Source: a virus. Taken from it: a stretch of DNA of 33,434 nucleotides. The notes below the pieces were generated by a model. The model was not told the origin of the DNA. It did no database searches and saw only the letters and a list, made by a program, of their open reading frames with translations. This document shows, piece after piece, positions 15,673 to 21,734 of this stretch. Both the position numbers and the translations under genes were made by a program. The stretch spans positions 1-33,434 of IMG/VR virus record IMGVR_UViG_3300048914_000221; one strand, written 5' to 3'. Numbering within the stretch: the first letter of the stretch is position 1; each line of letters opens with the position of its first letter.

Positions 15673-15864
15673 ATGCCTCGGATCTGGCTGTACGGAATGG
15701 TGATCCCCGGCATCCTGGGGCTGGCGTCCATGGCGGCGATCGTGCTGCCTGGTGACGGTGACGACCTCACCTACGTGCAACTCCTCAGCGGGTGCGCCGC
15801 CATGATCGCGGTCTGCGTTGCGGGCGGCTACGTCGGCGGACGTGTTGCTGGCCGTCGAATGTGA
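15673..15864 (+). CDS. Small membrane protein with two transmembrane segments
   Basis: A 63-residue protein. ATG 15673 is preferred over GTG 15667 because GGGAGGAG at 15657-15664 is well spaced only from the ATG. Hydrophobic segments at about residues 4-26 and 38-57 flank an acidic loop (GDGDD). The C-terminus is basic (GGRVAGRRM). It is cotranscribed with the recombinase and followed by a strong hairpin. Role unknown; size and topology suit a membrane-level lysogen trait such as exclusion, but that is only inference. Confidence 0.65.
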   Translation: MPRIWLYGMVIPGILGLASMAAIVLPGDGDDLTYVQLLSGCAAMIAVCVAGGYVGGRVAGRRM

Positions 15865-15883
15865 CGCTCGCGCCCTGCAGCGC

Positions 15884-15916
15884 GATGCCCCCGCCTGGGA
15901 AAGTGGCGGGGGCATC
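15884..15916. terminator. Strong terminator after recombinase operon
   Basis: A perfect 12-pair stem (GATGCCCCCGCC with GGCGGGGGCATC) with a nine-base loop, 19 bases after the stop of the small membrane protein. It separates this unit from the next gene. Confidence 0.85.
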
Positions 15917-15978
15917 GCCGCGTCAGGGTATCTGCCGTACCCCTCGACGCGCCGCCTCGCGAGGGGCACGATGCTCCG

Positions 15979-16164
15979 ATGGATCTCTCGTTCAGCACGT
16001 TCCTCAAGCTCACCACGCCCGGCCCACAGCACCGCTGCCCCAGTTGCGAGACCTGGTCGCTGCGCCGCTACAGCGAGACCGGCAACCCGGAAGACGAGAA
16101 GGTGATCTGCACCAACCGGCGGTGCAGCGACTCGCCGTTCTTCCGGGCCGACGATCAGGTCTAG
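15979..16164 (+). CDS. Small zinc-ribbon-like protein
   Basis: A 61-residue protein with CPSC at residues 20-23 and CTNRRC at 44-49, a pattern that could bind one zinc ion. It is otherwise polar, with several aromatic residues. The ribosome binding site for ATG 15979 is poor (GAGGGG about 12 bases upstream). It stands alone between a terminator and a leftward gene. Zinc binding is inferred from the Cys pairs; the function is unknown. Confidence 0.55.
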   Translation: MDLSFSTFLKLTTPGPQHRCPSCETWSLRRYSETGNPEDEKVICTNRRCSDSPFFRADDQV

Positions 16165-16194
16165 CCTCTGCGCCTGCGAGGAGTTTCCTCCGCC

Positions 16195-16368
16195 TCAGCC
16201 CCTCGGCTGTGCCAGCTCGCCCGGCTTCGTCTCGACGACCTCGACCTCGGTGCACCCGTCGGCCTCCAGCCGCTGCTTCCGGTGTTCGGCGCTGGCCTTG
16301 TCGTAGCTGACGGCGGCTGCGCGCGGGGTGCCGTCGGGGTCGGCCCAGGTGAGGCTGTAGTTCTTCAT
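16195..16368 (-). CDS. Small hypothetical protein (57 residues)
   Basis: A minus-strand frame from ATG 16368 to TGA 16195. The product begins MKNYSLTWADPDGTPRAAAV and ends KPGELAQPRG, with an acidic-basic helix in the middle. Third codon positions are strongly G/C, as in real genes here, and the Trp/Tyr-containing beta-hairpin start looks like a folded protein. A GAGAAT hexamer ends six bases before the ATG and there is no clear ribosome binding site, so it may be leaderless. It is divergent from the gene starting at 16407. Confidence 0.6.
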   Translation of the reverse strand: MKNYSLTWADPDGTPRAAAVSYDKASAEHRKQRLEADGCTEVEVVETKPGELAQPRG

Positions 16369-16406
16369 GCGGGCATTCTCGCTGCCGGGTCGGGATGATG
16401 GTGTCC

Positions 16407-16604
16407 ATGACTGCCGACCGCTATCACCTGCTCCTGACCCTCGACGGCCGGCCCGCGATGCAGGGCTGGTGGTCGAGGGAGACGACGGCCCGCGGCCGTC
16501 ACGAAGCCTGGAAGCGTGAGCGCGGCAAGATGCCCGGCGTGCGCATCACCCTCGTCGACGAGGAGACTGGCCGGACGTTGACGGAGTGGCCCAAGGCGCC
16601 GTAG
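16407..16604 (+). CDS. Small hypothetical protein of Streptomyces type
   Basis: A 65-residue protein, start ATG 16407. The pattern YHLLLTLDGRPAMQGWW, a helical middle, and a C-terminal VDEETGRTLTEWP is one I have seen in small Streptomyces proteins of unknown role. An in-frame ATG at 16395 would add four residues; 16407 is preferred because a GATGAT hexamer ends seven bases before it, as for other leaderless genes here. A hairpin at 16681-16716 separates it from the convergent gene. Confidence 0.65.
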   Translation: MTADRYHLLLTLDGRPAMQGWWSRETTARGRHEAWKRERGKMPGVRITLVDEETGRTLTEWPKAP

Positions 16605-16680
16605 CCCGCCTCGTTGTCGGTGGCGCCGGATACGCTGATCGCACAAGCACCCGCGACTATCAAGTCGGGGATGCTGCTGA

Positions 16681-16716
16681 AGCCCCGCCCCGGCGTGATG
16701 CACCGGGAGCGGGGCT
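16681..16716. terminator. Bidirectional terminator between convergent genes
   Basis: AGCCCCGC at 16681-16688 pairs with GCGGGGCT at 16709-16716, with further pairing inside (CCGG/CCGG). It lies between the + gene ending at 16604 and the leftward gene ending at 16726. The 75 bases before it (16605-16680) hold no gene I can support. Confidence 0.75.
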
Positions 16717-16725
16717 CGCTGCTGT

Positions 16726-16932
16726 CTAGGCCGCCTCGGCTGCCGGGTGTCGGACGATCCGCTTGAGCCCCATCTCGACGTCGTACCGCGGTACCCCGGC
16801 CTGCTCGGCGAACGCGACGACCGCCTCCTGCACGGCCCGCGCCGTGTCCACGGTCAGCGTGCCGTCCTGGATCTGTGCCCAGGCGGAACGTTCCAGCTCG
16901 ATCAGATCGTCGGGAAATTCGATGGTTGCCAC
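16726..16932 (-). CDS. Small helical hypothetical protein
   Basis: A 68-residue, mostly helical protein (MATIEFPDDLIELERSAWAQ at the start) with the mix of charged and hydrophobic residues of a folded domain. It ends in an Ala/Glu-rich tail. A TAAGAT hexamer on the minus strand (16939-16944) is a good -10 and would give a leader of roughly eight bases. No named family is recognised. It is similar in form to short antitoxin-like or regulatory proteins, but no toxin partner is adjacent. Confidence 0.65.
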   Translation of the reverse strand: MATIEFPDDLIELERSAWAQIQDGTLTVDTARAVQEAVVAFAEQAGVPRYDVEMGLKRIVRHPAAEAA

Positions 16933-16938
16933 CGCAGG

Positions 16939-16944
16939 ATCTTA
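16939..16944 (-). promoter_or_regulatory. Candidate -10 (TAAGAT) for the 16932 gene
   Basis: TAAGAT on the minus strand lies six bases further from the ATG than in the leaderless units, so only a very short leader would be made. No matching -35 is evident. Confidence 0.35.
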
Positions 16945-16970
16945 CGACGGGCCAGCCTGGGGCCTTGCCG

Positions 16971-17171
16971 TCAGGCGTCGTGTTCACACCGCTTCTCGGC
17001 GCGCTCACGAGCTTTGGGTGGCGTGCTGCGAACCGAAGCGAAAAGGGCTCGCAGGTAGATGATCTGCTCCTCCCTGAGGCGTGGTGCGGCAGCGGCGCTG
17101 CGCCGCGATTCCTCTACAACGGCCGGCCCGAACCGCTCCTCGGCGCACTGCATGCAGAAGTAGTGAGACAT
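16971..17171 (-). CDS. Small Cys-containing hypothetical protein
   Basis: A 66-residue frame with ATG at 17171. It starts MSHYFCMQCAEERFG, giving a CxxC pair close to the N-terminus, and has one further Cys near the C-terminus (EKRCEHDA). The centre is a basic helix (REEQIIYLRALFASVRS). The ribosome binding site is weak. Metal binding through Cys6 and Cys9 with later His/Cys is possible. It lies between two other leftward small genes, 37 bases from each. Confidence 0.5.
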   Translation of the reverse strand: MSHYFCMQCAEERFGPAVVEESRRSAAAAPRLREEQIIYLRALFASVRSTPPKARERAEKRCEHDA

Positions 17172-17207
17172 ACCCCGTGAACGAGGGGCGATCTGCCACG
17201 TAACCCG

Positions 17208-17396
17208 TCACGCCGCTTCGACGATGTCCCCGCGCTCCGCCGCGACCGCCACCGTCCACTCATCCCGCAGCACCTCGTAGCGTTGCCGCGTCTCCCCGTA
17301 CAGCCAGCCGCCGGCCCGCACGACCAGGGCGCGGATCTCCTCATTCACCACGGCCGACGGCCGCACAGAGACCCGAGCCGGGGGAGTGGGGGACAT
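17208..17396 (-). CDS. Small hypothetical protein
   Basis: A 62-residue protein with ATG at 17396. It starts with a Pro/Ser-rich arm (MSPTPPARVSVRPS) followed by a helical segment (NEEIRALVVRAGGWLYGETRQ). On the minus strand TAGGCT ends seven bases before the ATG and no ribosome binding site is present, so leaderless translation is likely. It follows the GntR-like gene in the same direction after a 33-base gap. No function is recognised. Confidence 0.6.
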   Translation of the reverse strand: MSPTPPARVSVRPSAVVNEEIRALVVRAGGWLYGETRQRYEVLRDEWTVAVAAERGDIVEAA

Positions 17397-17403
17397 GGAT
17401 CAA

Positions 17404-17409
17404 AGCCTA
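17404..17409 (-). promoter_or_regulatory. Candidate -10 (TAGGCT) for a leaderless transcript
   Basis: On the minus strand TAGGCT is followed by seven bases and ATG 17396. It fits the TANNNT consensus and the spacing seen for the genes at 14938 and 15095. Confidence 0.4.
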
Positions 17410-17429
17410 GCCGCCGGGTCGGACAGCGG

Positions 17430-17672
17430 TCAGCCCTCGGACGTCGGCCGGCTGACGAACGAGCCGAGGCCCGGCTCCGTGTAGATGAGGTCCTCGGCCC
17501 GAAGTCCGGCGTGCACCTTCTGCGCCGTCGCCTGAGCGATCCCGAACTCGGTCGCCAGCTGGACGACGGAGGGGACGCGGGTGCGGGGCGGGTACGTGCC
17601 ATCGGCGATCCGCTCCCGGATCACATCCGCCACCTGCCGCCACCTGGGCACATCCGGCTCCCACTCGATCAT
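17430..17672 (-). CDS. GntR-family winged-helix regulator
   Basis: An 80-residue protein made of little more than a GntR DNA-binding domain: WRQVADVIRERIADGTYPPRTR, then VPSVVQLATEFGIAQATAQK (helix-turn-helix), then the wing (EDLIYTEPGLGSFV). There is no ligand-binding domain. The start at ATG 17672 gives the normal GntR N-terminus; the longer frame upstream has an unusual composition and crosses the control region. A perfect palindrome lies 57 bases upstream, so autoregulation and control of the divergent 17803 gene are likely. Comparable single-domain GntR proteins occur in Streptomyces mobile elements. Confidence 0.85.
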   Translation of the reverse strand: MIEWEPDVPRWRQVADVIRERIADGTYPPRTRVPSVVQLATEFGIAQATAQKVHAGLRAEDLIYTEPGLGSFVSRPTSEG

Positions 17673-17728
17673 GCAGTCAACGTGACACGCCATCCCATGC
17701 CACGCGAGCGATAGCACACGTAGCAACC

Positions 17729-17742
17729 CATAGCATGCTATG
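17729..17742. promoter_or_regulatory. Perfect 14-bp palindrome, candidate GntR operator
   Basis: CATAGCATGCTATG is fully self-complementary. A related ATAGCA half-site and a TAGCA lie just left (17710-17725), so more than one dimer could bind. The site sits between the divergent GntR gene and the 17803 gene. Confidence 0.7.
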
Positions 17743-17802
17743 TCTAAGCTGGTGAAACAGCCCCGCACACAGCCGGGGAAACAACCGTGGAGCGGAGCAG
17801 CC

Positions 17803-18033
17803 GTGGACGAGCCTAGAGACCAGCCACCCCCCGCCGTAACCCGCCCGCCCGTCATAGTCTCCGGCGCCCGCCTCAGCCCGTTACAGGAGGCGTGGAGCGA
17901 CTACGTCGACCACACCACCCGCTGCGACGACTGTCGGCACATCGGCCGCGCCCGGTGCGAGACGTCCGAGACGCTGTACCGCGCGTACCGAGCCCACGAG
18001 GGCGGCGTGCAGCCGAAGGTGAACGCAGACTGA
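17803..18033 (+). CDS. Small Cys-rich hypothetical protein
   Basis: A 76-residue protein. GTG 17803 is chosen because GGAGCGGAG lies 5-13 bases upstream; the frame also has an ATG at 17740, but that ATG overlaps the palindrome and lacks a ribosome binding site. The product starts with a Pro-rich arm and continues WSDYVDHTTRCDDCRHIGRARCETSE (described by its ends), with three Cys in a CxxC-x6-C pattern suited to metal binding. It is divergent from the GntR regulator and probably controlled by it. No function is known to me. Confidence 0.65.
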   Translation: MDEPRDQPPPAVTRPPVIVSGARLSPLQEAWSDYVDHTTRCDDCRHIGRARCETSETLYRAYRAHEGGVQPKVNAD

Positions 18034-18153
18034 ACACCGGTTCAGGTGTCGAGTAAGCGACAGTTAACCGATCCGTCGCGAAAGTCCTGGCCAGAGGCTC
18101 AGCGGGCCGTGATCAGATGCATGAAGCGTGTGGCGAAATCGTGTAGATAAATG

Positions 18154-18186
18154 CACCCGGCACTCTTCCCAAGGGGCATCCGGGTG
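18154..18186. terminator. Bidirectional terminator between convergent genes
   Basis: CACCCGG at 18154-18160 pairs with CCGGGTG at 18180-18186 and is followed by TTGTT. It lies between the + gene ending at 18033 and the leftward XRE gene ending at 18233. The rest of this 200-base gap shows no gene. Confidence 0.65.
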
Positions 18187-18232
18187 TTGTTGACTCAGGG
18201 TCAATCAGCTTACGTTCCGCTTACAGAGCCAG

Positions 18233-18469
18233 TCAGTGGAGGAGGTCGGCGATGCGCACACCTAAGACGCGGGCGATCCGCAGCAGCGTGTTGAGCGACG
18301 GGTTAGCGATGCCGCTCTCGATCTGCTGGTAGTAGGCCCGGTTGAGTGGGACTGCCAGGAAGACCTTCTCCTGGGTGAGGTCGGCGTCCATGCGGGCGTT
18401 GCGGATGGACCTGCCGATGCGCTGCCGCTCCGCGCGGAGGGCGTCGTCGTCTGGCGGGTCGGGGTGCAC
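18233..18469 (-). CDS. XRE-family DNA-binding protein
   Basis: A 78-residue protein with a complete helix-turn-helix: IGRSIRNARMDADLTQEKVF, then NRAYYQQIESGIANPSLNTL and LLRIARVLGVRIADLL. The start GTG 18469 is the best I can offer: it gives the compact HPDPPDDDALRAERQRIG beginning, but no good ribosome binding site precedes it. The open frame continues far upstream, opposite the gene at 18707. A near-perfect palindrome at 18601-18622 lies in the divergent control region and could be its target. It may regulate lysogeny genes or the neighbouring small gene. Confidence 0.75.
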   Translation of the reverse strand: MHPDPPDDDALRAERQRIGRSIRNARMDADLTQEKVFLAVPLNRAYYQQIESGIANPSLNTLLRIARVLGVRIADLLH

Positions 18470-18600
18470 TCGACAAACGCTCAACCCAGAACGATCATGA
18501 GTCAGCCTGGTGATACCAGGCTTTCTGTGATCTTGATCCCTTAGCCCTGCGATGTGGCCGATGCCGCGGGGCTCCAGGTAGTGTCCTGAAATCGAATACA

Positions 18601-18622
18601 TGTTCGCTCGATCGAGTGAACA
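18601..18622. promoter_or_regulatory. 22-bp near-perfect palindrome, candidate XRE operator
   Basis: The half-site TGTTCGCTCGA is mirrored across the centre with a single mismatched position per arm. It sits between the divergent XRE gene and the 18707 gene, about 85 bases before the latter. Confidence 0.65.
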
Positions 18623-18706
18623 ACCCGCCTCGTCTGCATCCGGTTGAACAGGTCGGGCAGCAGCGAAACACCCCACCACCCCCACCTGAGTGCAGCAGGA
18701 GACGGC

Positions 18707-18946
18707 ATGGACCGACAGCAGATCCTCGACCTCTACGAGTGGGCGGCAGGCATCTGCTTCCGGCACCCCGATCAGGGCGAGGTCGCGACCGCCCACGTAA
18801 AGACCGTGCATCCGCGTGCCGGCCACGACGAGGAACTGCGCGCCTGCAAGGCATGCATCCTGCAGATGGAGCAGGAGCGCTGGGCGGCAGCGAGCAGCGA
18901 CGGCATCGAGTACACGCCCGGCCGGGTCGGCGAAGCGCTGCCATAG
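18707..18946 (+). CDS. Conserved-type small hypothetical protein
   Basis: A 79-residue protein. ATG 18707 follows AGGAGA at 18697-18702. The sequence (DRQQILDLYEWAAGICFRHP, then TAHVKTVHPRAG, then LRACKACILQMEQER, ending YTPGRVGEALP) is of a type I recall next to XRE regulators in Streptomyces. It has three Cys and several His that might bind metal. No function is known. It is the last gene before the attachment region. Confidence 0.7.
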   Translation: MDRQQILDLYEWAAGICFRHPDQGEVATAHVKTVHPRAGHDEELRACKACILQMEQERWAAASSDGIEYTPGRVGEALP

Positions 18947-18980
18947 CTGCACTTCAGGAGCCCACTCCACCCCTCATTCG

Positions 18981-18998
18981 TGGGGGGAATCTGGGGAG
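18981..18998 (+). repeat. 18-bp direct repeat, left arm of attP
   Basis: TGGGGGGAATCTGGGGAG occurs here and again, identical, at 19223-19240. The two copies flank the rnpB-like core at similar distances. This is the arrangement of arm-type sites bound by the N-terminal domain of tyrosine integrases. Confidence 0.7.
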
Positions 18999-19038
18999 TA
19001 GAGACGCTCGGGGGGTGCCCGGGGAGAGCCAGTTCTTA

Positions 19039-19078
19039 AACTCAAAGGCACCCCCGGGTACTCGCGGGAACTCAAAGG
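19039..19078 (+). repeat. Two 10-bp direct repeats in the left attP arm
   Basis: AACTCAAAGG occurs at 19039-19048 and 19069-19078, 30 bases apart (about three helical turns). These may be further integrase or excisionase binding sites. Confidence 0.5.
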
Positions 19079-19112
19079 AAGTCCAGGTCAGAGGGACTCC
19101 AGAGCTGAAAGC

Positions 19113-19168
19113 CCAGGCCGCGAGGCGACCGGGCGACAGAACCCGGCGTACAGCCCGACTCGTCTGCC
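19113..19168 (+). other. attP core: 3'-end fragment of the host RNase P RNA gene (rnpB)
   Basis: The + strand reads through the highly conserved end of bacterial RNase P RNA: GACAGAACCCGG, then GTACAGCCCGACTCGTCTGCC-type sequence, preceded by CGCGAGG and CGACCGGGC segments that pair in that RNA. Only the last 50-odd bases of the gene are present and no 5' part is nearby, so it is not a working gene. A phage that integrates into the 3' end of rnpB must carry this fragment to restore the host RNA. The integrase gene starts 29 bases further right on the opposite strand. The identity is from memory of actinobacterial rnpB. Confidence 0.82.
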
Positions 19169-19175
19169 ACCTAAT

Positions 19176-19189
19176 CCGCTGACCAGCGG
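19176..19189. other. Short perfect hairpin next to the attP core
   Basis: CCGCTG and CAGCGG with two bases between lie between the rnpB fragment and the integrase stop. It could end rnpB transcription in the lysogen or be part of the integrase core site. Confidence 0.35.
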
Positions 19190-19196
19190 AAAGACC

Positions 19197-20576
19197 TCAG
19201 ATCACTTGATCCAAAGTGACACTGGGGGGAATCTGGGGAGAATCGGAAGCAAAAGAGATCGCGGGAAGCTCCTGGGGGGAAACACCACCCCCGGCCTGGC
19301 CCATCCATGAGCCCAGCGCAGCCAGCGCCCGCTTCCCGGACTTCGGCATGAAGTGCACGTAAGTCCTCAGCGTGAACGCCGGATCCGAGTGACCGAGCCA
19401 CGCAGCCAGCTGAGTGATTGTCTCACCCGCAGCCAGCACCACGCTAGCGAACGTATGCCGCAGCACGTGGAAGCCGTCCTCCCGCGGCATCTTCCAGCTC
19501 ACCCGCCGCCACGGCTTCTTCCCCGCGCCCTGCACGTACTCGACCTCCGGTGCAGGGATGACGCCGGCGCGGGCCAGCGCGGGCTTCCACTGTTTGTCGT
19601 CGAAGGTGACCCGGTTGACCGCTCCGCCGCTCACACCGTTCGTTCTCGGAGTGGTCACAAGGAGACGTACTGTCCGCAAGGGCCGCTTCTCCCACTCCAG
19701 GCTGGGGCGGTCCGGGTCGACCCACGGCAGCGTGACCTCGACGGTCGGGAAGACGTTGGCGTACTCCTTGACGGCCCGCGCCAACTCTGGCGGGCAGGGC
19801 GCCGTCCGCAGCTTGTTGCCCTTCGGAGGGGCGAACGCGAGACGGCTGTTGATCCGCACGATCTGCCGCGTCACATTGATCTCGTCACCGGCGATGTCAT
19901 CGGGCGAGAACCCGAGGCACTCTCCCTGCCGCATGCCCGAGCCGGCGGAGAGGTCCACGAGGATTGCATAGCGGGCATCCAGCGCGCTCCGGACCGCGGC
20001 CACGGTCTCCCTCGGCCAGGCCTTCGCCTTGGACGGCGGCGACGCGGGCGGCGACAGATCCTCGTCCCGGAAGGGATTCTCCGGGATCCGCTTCGCCTTG
20101 TGCGCCGCCTGCATGATCGACGAGAAGTGCCGCCACGTCGTGCGCACCGTGTTCACGTCGATGTCCTGCTCGACCCGGGTCAACCACGCCTTGATCTCGT
20201 CCGGACCGATCCGGTTCAGGGGCAGGGCGCCGGCGTGCGGCAGGATGTGCAGGAAGACGCGCGGCTTCATCGACTGCTTGGTGCCGGGCGGCTTGCGCAG
20301 GTTGGGCCACCAGGTCTTCTCGACGTACTCCCGCAGCGTCATGTCGCCGTTGCGTGGGTCGTAGAACTGGCCGCGGCTCGTGTCCGTCTGGGCTTTCGCC
20401 AGCCACTCCTCGGCGCTCCCGGGGCCCTTCTGGTTCTTAAAGGAGCGGTCCCGCACGCCGGGGATACCAGCGACCCGCCAGCGCTTGCCCGTTCCCCAGC
20501 GTTCGGTCCGGCGCCGCTTCCCCGTCGTCGGATCAGGCTTCTTCGTCAGCCAGCGATCCTCGATGTAACCGGCCAC
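19197..20576 (-). CDS. int: Tyrosine integrase
   Basis: A 459-residue site-specific recombinase. GTG 20576 has a GAGGGGGT site upstream. Residues 1-60 are a basic arm-binding region (Lys/Arg-rich), about 75-165 the core-binding helical domain, and 185-415 the catalytic domain. Catalytic residues are Arg216 (SGMRQGECLG), a Lys near 252-255, His370-x-x-Arg373 (HVLRHTF), His396 (WLGHSD) and Tyr406 (TLRTYVHF). It would join attP to the host rnpB 3' end through a 3' phosphotyrosine link. Its last codons contain one 18-bp arm repeat. It is downstream of, and may be cotranscribed with, the 20598-21041 gene. Confidence 0.97.
   Translation of the reverse strand: MAGYIEDRWLTKKPDPTTGKRRRTERWGTGKRWRVAGIPGVRDRSFKNQKGPGSAEEWLAKAQTDTSRGQFYDPRNGDMTLREYVEKTWWPNLRKPPGTKQSMKPRVFLHILPHAGALPLNRIGPDEIKAWLTRVEQDIDVNTVRTTWRHFSSIMQAAHKAKRIPENPFRDEDLSPPASPPSKAKAWPRETVAAVRSALDARYAILVDLSAGSGMRQGECLGFSPDDIAGDEINVTRQIVRINSRLAFAPPKGNKLRTAPCPPELARAVKEYANVFPTVEVTLPWVDPDRPSLEWEKRPLRTVRLLVTTPRTNGVSGGAVNRVTFDDKQWKPALARAGVIPAPEVEYVQGAGKKPWRRVSWKMPREDGFHVLRHTFASVVLAAGETITQLAAWLGHSDPAFTLRTYVHFMPKSGKRALAALGSWMGQAGGGVSPQELPAISFASDSPQIPPSVTLDQVI
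19223..19240 (+). repeat. 18-bp direct repeat, right arm of attP, inside the integrase 3' end
   Basis: Identical to 18981-18998. On the opposite strand it encodes the integrase residues around SPQIPPS, so the sequence serves both as coding DNA and probably as an arm site. Confidence 0.7.
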
Positions 20577-20597
20577 GTGGGACCCCCTCTTACTCGT

Positions 20598-21041
20598 TCA
20601 GGCTGCGTTCGCCTCGGGGGAGTCCATCGTGACGATCCCCCCGTGCCACAGCTGGAACCACTGTCCCCCAGCGAGAAGCTCCACGATGGACCGGTTGAGC
20701 ATTCCGATGAACATGCCCGTCGACGTGAGGGGGTGGACGTGCAGTGCGACGTGCCCCTTGTGCTCACGGATCTCGACCGGGGCTTCCAGGGTGGGCGGGG
20801 ACAGTTCGAACGTGACACGCAGAGGGCTGCCGGGCGAGGCCGCCGAAACGACCTCGCCTTCCCAGAGCTGGTACCACTGCGCGGTGGTGACGAAGTCCAG
20901 GAGCGTCTCATTGAGCGAGGGGATGAAGTCGACGGGCTCCAGGCCCCGGGCGACTCGGATCTCGACGAGCCCTCTGCCTTCTCTCCAGTCGGAGAGGATT
21001 CCGGGGGCCAGGTTGGCGGTCTTGTACACAACACGCAGCAT
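20598..21041 (-). CDS. Hypothetical protein upstream of integrase
   Basis: A 147-residue protein with ATG at 21041 and a GGGAGGG ribosome binding site. The longer open frame to 21134 has no start signals. The protein contains two similar halves: LNETLLDFVTTAQWYQLWEGEVV and LNRSIVELLAGGQWFQLWHGGIV share the pattern LN-x5-L-x(5)-QW-QLW-G-IV, about 80 residues apart. This points to an internal duplication. No catalytic motif is seen. It lies 22 bases before the integrase in the same direction, so a link to integration or lysogeny is possible but unproven. Confidence 0.75.
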   Translation of the reverse strand: MLRVVYKTANLAPGILSDWREGRGLVEIRVARGLEPVDFIPSLNETLLDFVTTAQWYQLWEGEVVSAASPGSPLRVTFELSPPTLEAPVEIREHKGHVALHVHPLTSTGMFIGMLNRSIVELLAGGQWFQLWHGGIVTMDSPEANAA

Positions 21042-21199
21042 GAAGCGCCCTCCCGTTAGAGCGGTGCGCTCGTGACGCAATGGCCTGAAGCGCACGGTTG
21101 TGGAAGGGTACGACCAGTGAGTGTCTGACCACAATCCGTTGAAGGAATGTCTACTTAAGGACTTCGGCGATCAATGCCAGTCTGGTAGCGACGGATCTG

Positions 21200-21634
21200 C
21201 TAACGGTCCTCGCGCCGCGCGCGCTCGTCTGCTTCGATCATCGCCCGCCAGCGCCGCAGCTCGGATTCGGGCATGCCCGCCAAGTGGCCCACGATGATGC
21301 GGACTTCATTGCCGTAGCCGGCCAGCTCGGTCGCCTCGTACTCCAGCCACTGCTCGGCCGCCGCTTCCTTGATGGCACGCAGTGACCTGCCCGTCCCTGC
21401 CGCCAGGGCTTTCATCTGGGCCGGGGTCGGCGGATTGGTGGGGGGGTTCTTCACGAGCTTCTGGAGCGACTGCTTGTAGTAGCGCACGCCGGATTCCGTG
21501 TCGACGGCGCGGTCTGCCATCTCCTGGTAGGAGAGGCCGGCGTCCTTCGCTTCCTGGATGAGCTTGGACAGTGCGCCGATGGTGGGGGGTTCCGTAGCCG
21601 TGCCGTGGTCCGGGGCATTGGCCGGAACCGTCAT
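21200..21634 (-). CDS. Helix-turn-helix protein, candidate immunity repressor
   Basis: A 144-residue protein. ATG 21634 is preceded by a GAGGACGAGG stretch. Residues 20-95 form a helix-turn-helix module (ALSKLIQEAKDAGLSYQEMA, an extended insertion RYYKQSLQKLVKNPPT, then PAQMKALAAGTGRSLRAIKE). I know this form from Streptomyces phage-type regulators. The C-terminal 50 residues are helical (WLEYEATEL to the end) and may dimerise. It is divergent from a Cro-like gene, with operator-like sites between them, so it is the best candidate for the repressor that keeps the lysogen silent. A conventional LexA-type cleavage domain is absent. Confidence 0.75.
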   Translation of the reverse strand: MTVPANAPDHGTATEPPTIGALSKLIQEAKDAGLSYQEMADRAVDTESGVRYYKQSLQKLVKNPPTNPPTPAQMKALAAGTGRSLRAIKEAAAEQWLEYEATELAGYGNEVRIIVGHLAGMPESELRRWRAMIEADERARREDR

Positions 21635-21734
21635 GTCCTCGTCCTCTCGTGGCACTTCAACACCGATTGTCTCTGTGTGTGTGGGGTAGCGCCGGAAAAA
21701 TAGCAGGTCAGTCCCTACAACCATCTTGGATCTG

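Noticed and set aside
16605-16680. Small RNA or mini-gene before the 16681 hairpin
   Set aside because: There is a short frame and a weak promoter-like hexamer, but nothing that separates it from chance sequence before a terminator.
18470-18970. Long N-terminal extension of the XRE regulator to 18970
   Set aside because: The extension lies opposite the well-supported 18707 gene, crosses a palindromic control site, and is unlike XRE proteins in composition.
19080-19170. tRNA gene or tRNA 3' fragment as attachment site
   Set aside because: No T-loop, acceptor or CCA-end pattern fits on either strand. The stretch matches the end of RNase P RNA much better.
19353-21059. A 568-residue plus-strand frame opposite the integrase
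   Set aside because: The integrase on the other strand has all catalytic motifs; this frame is its shadow and runs across two gene ends.
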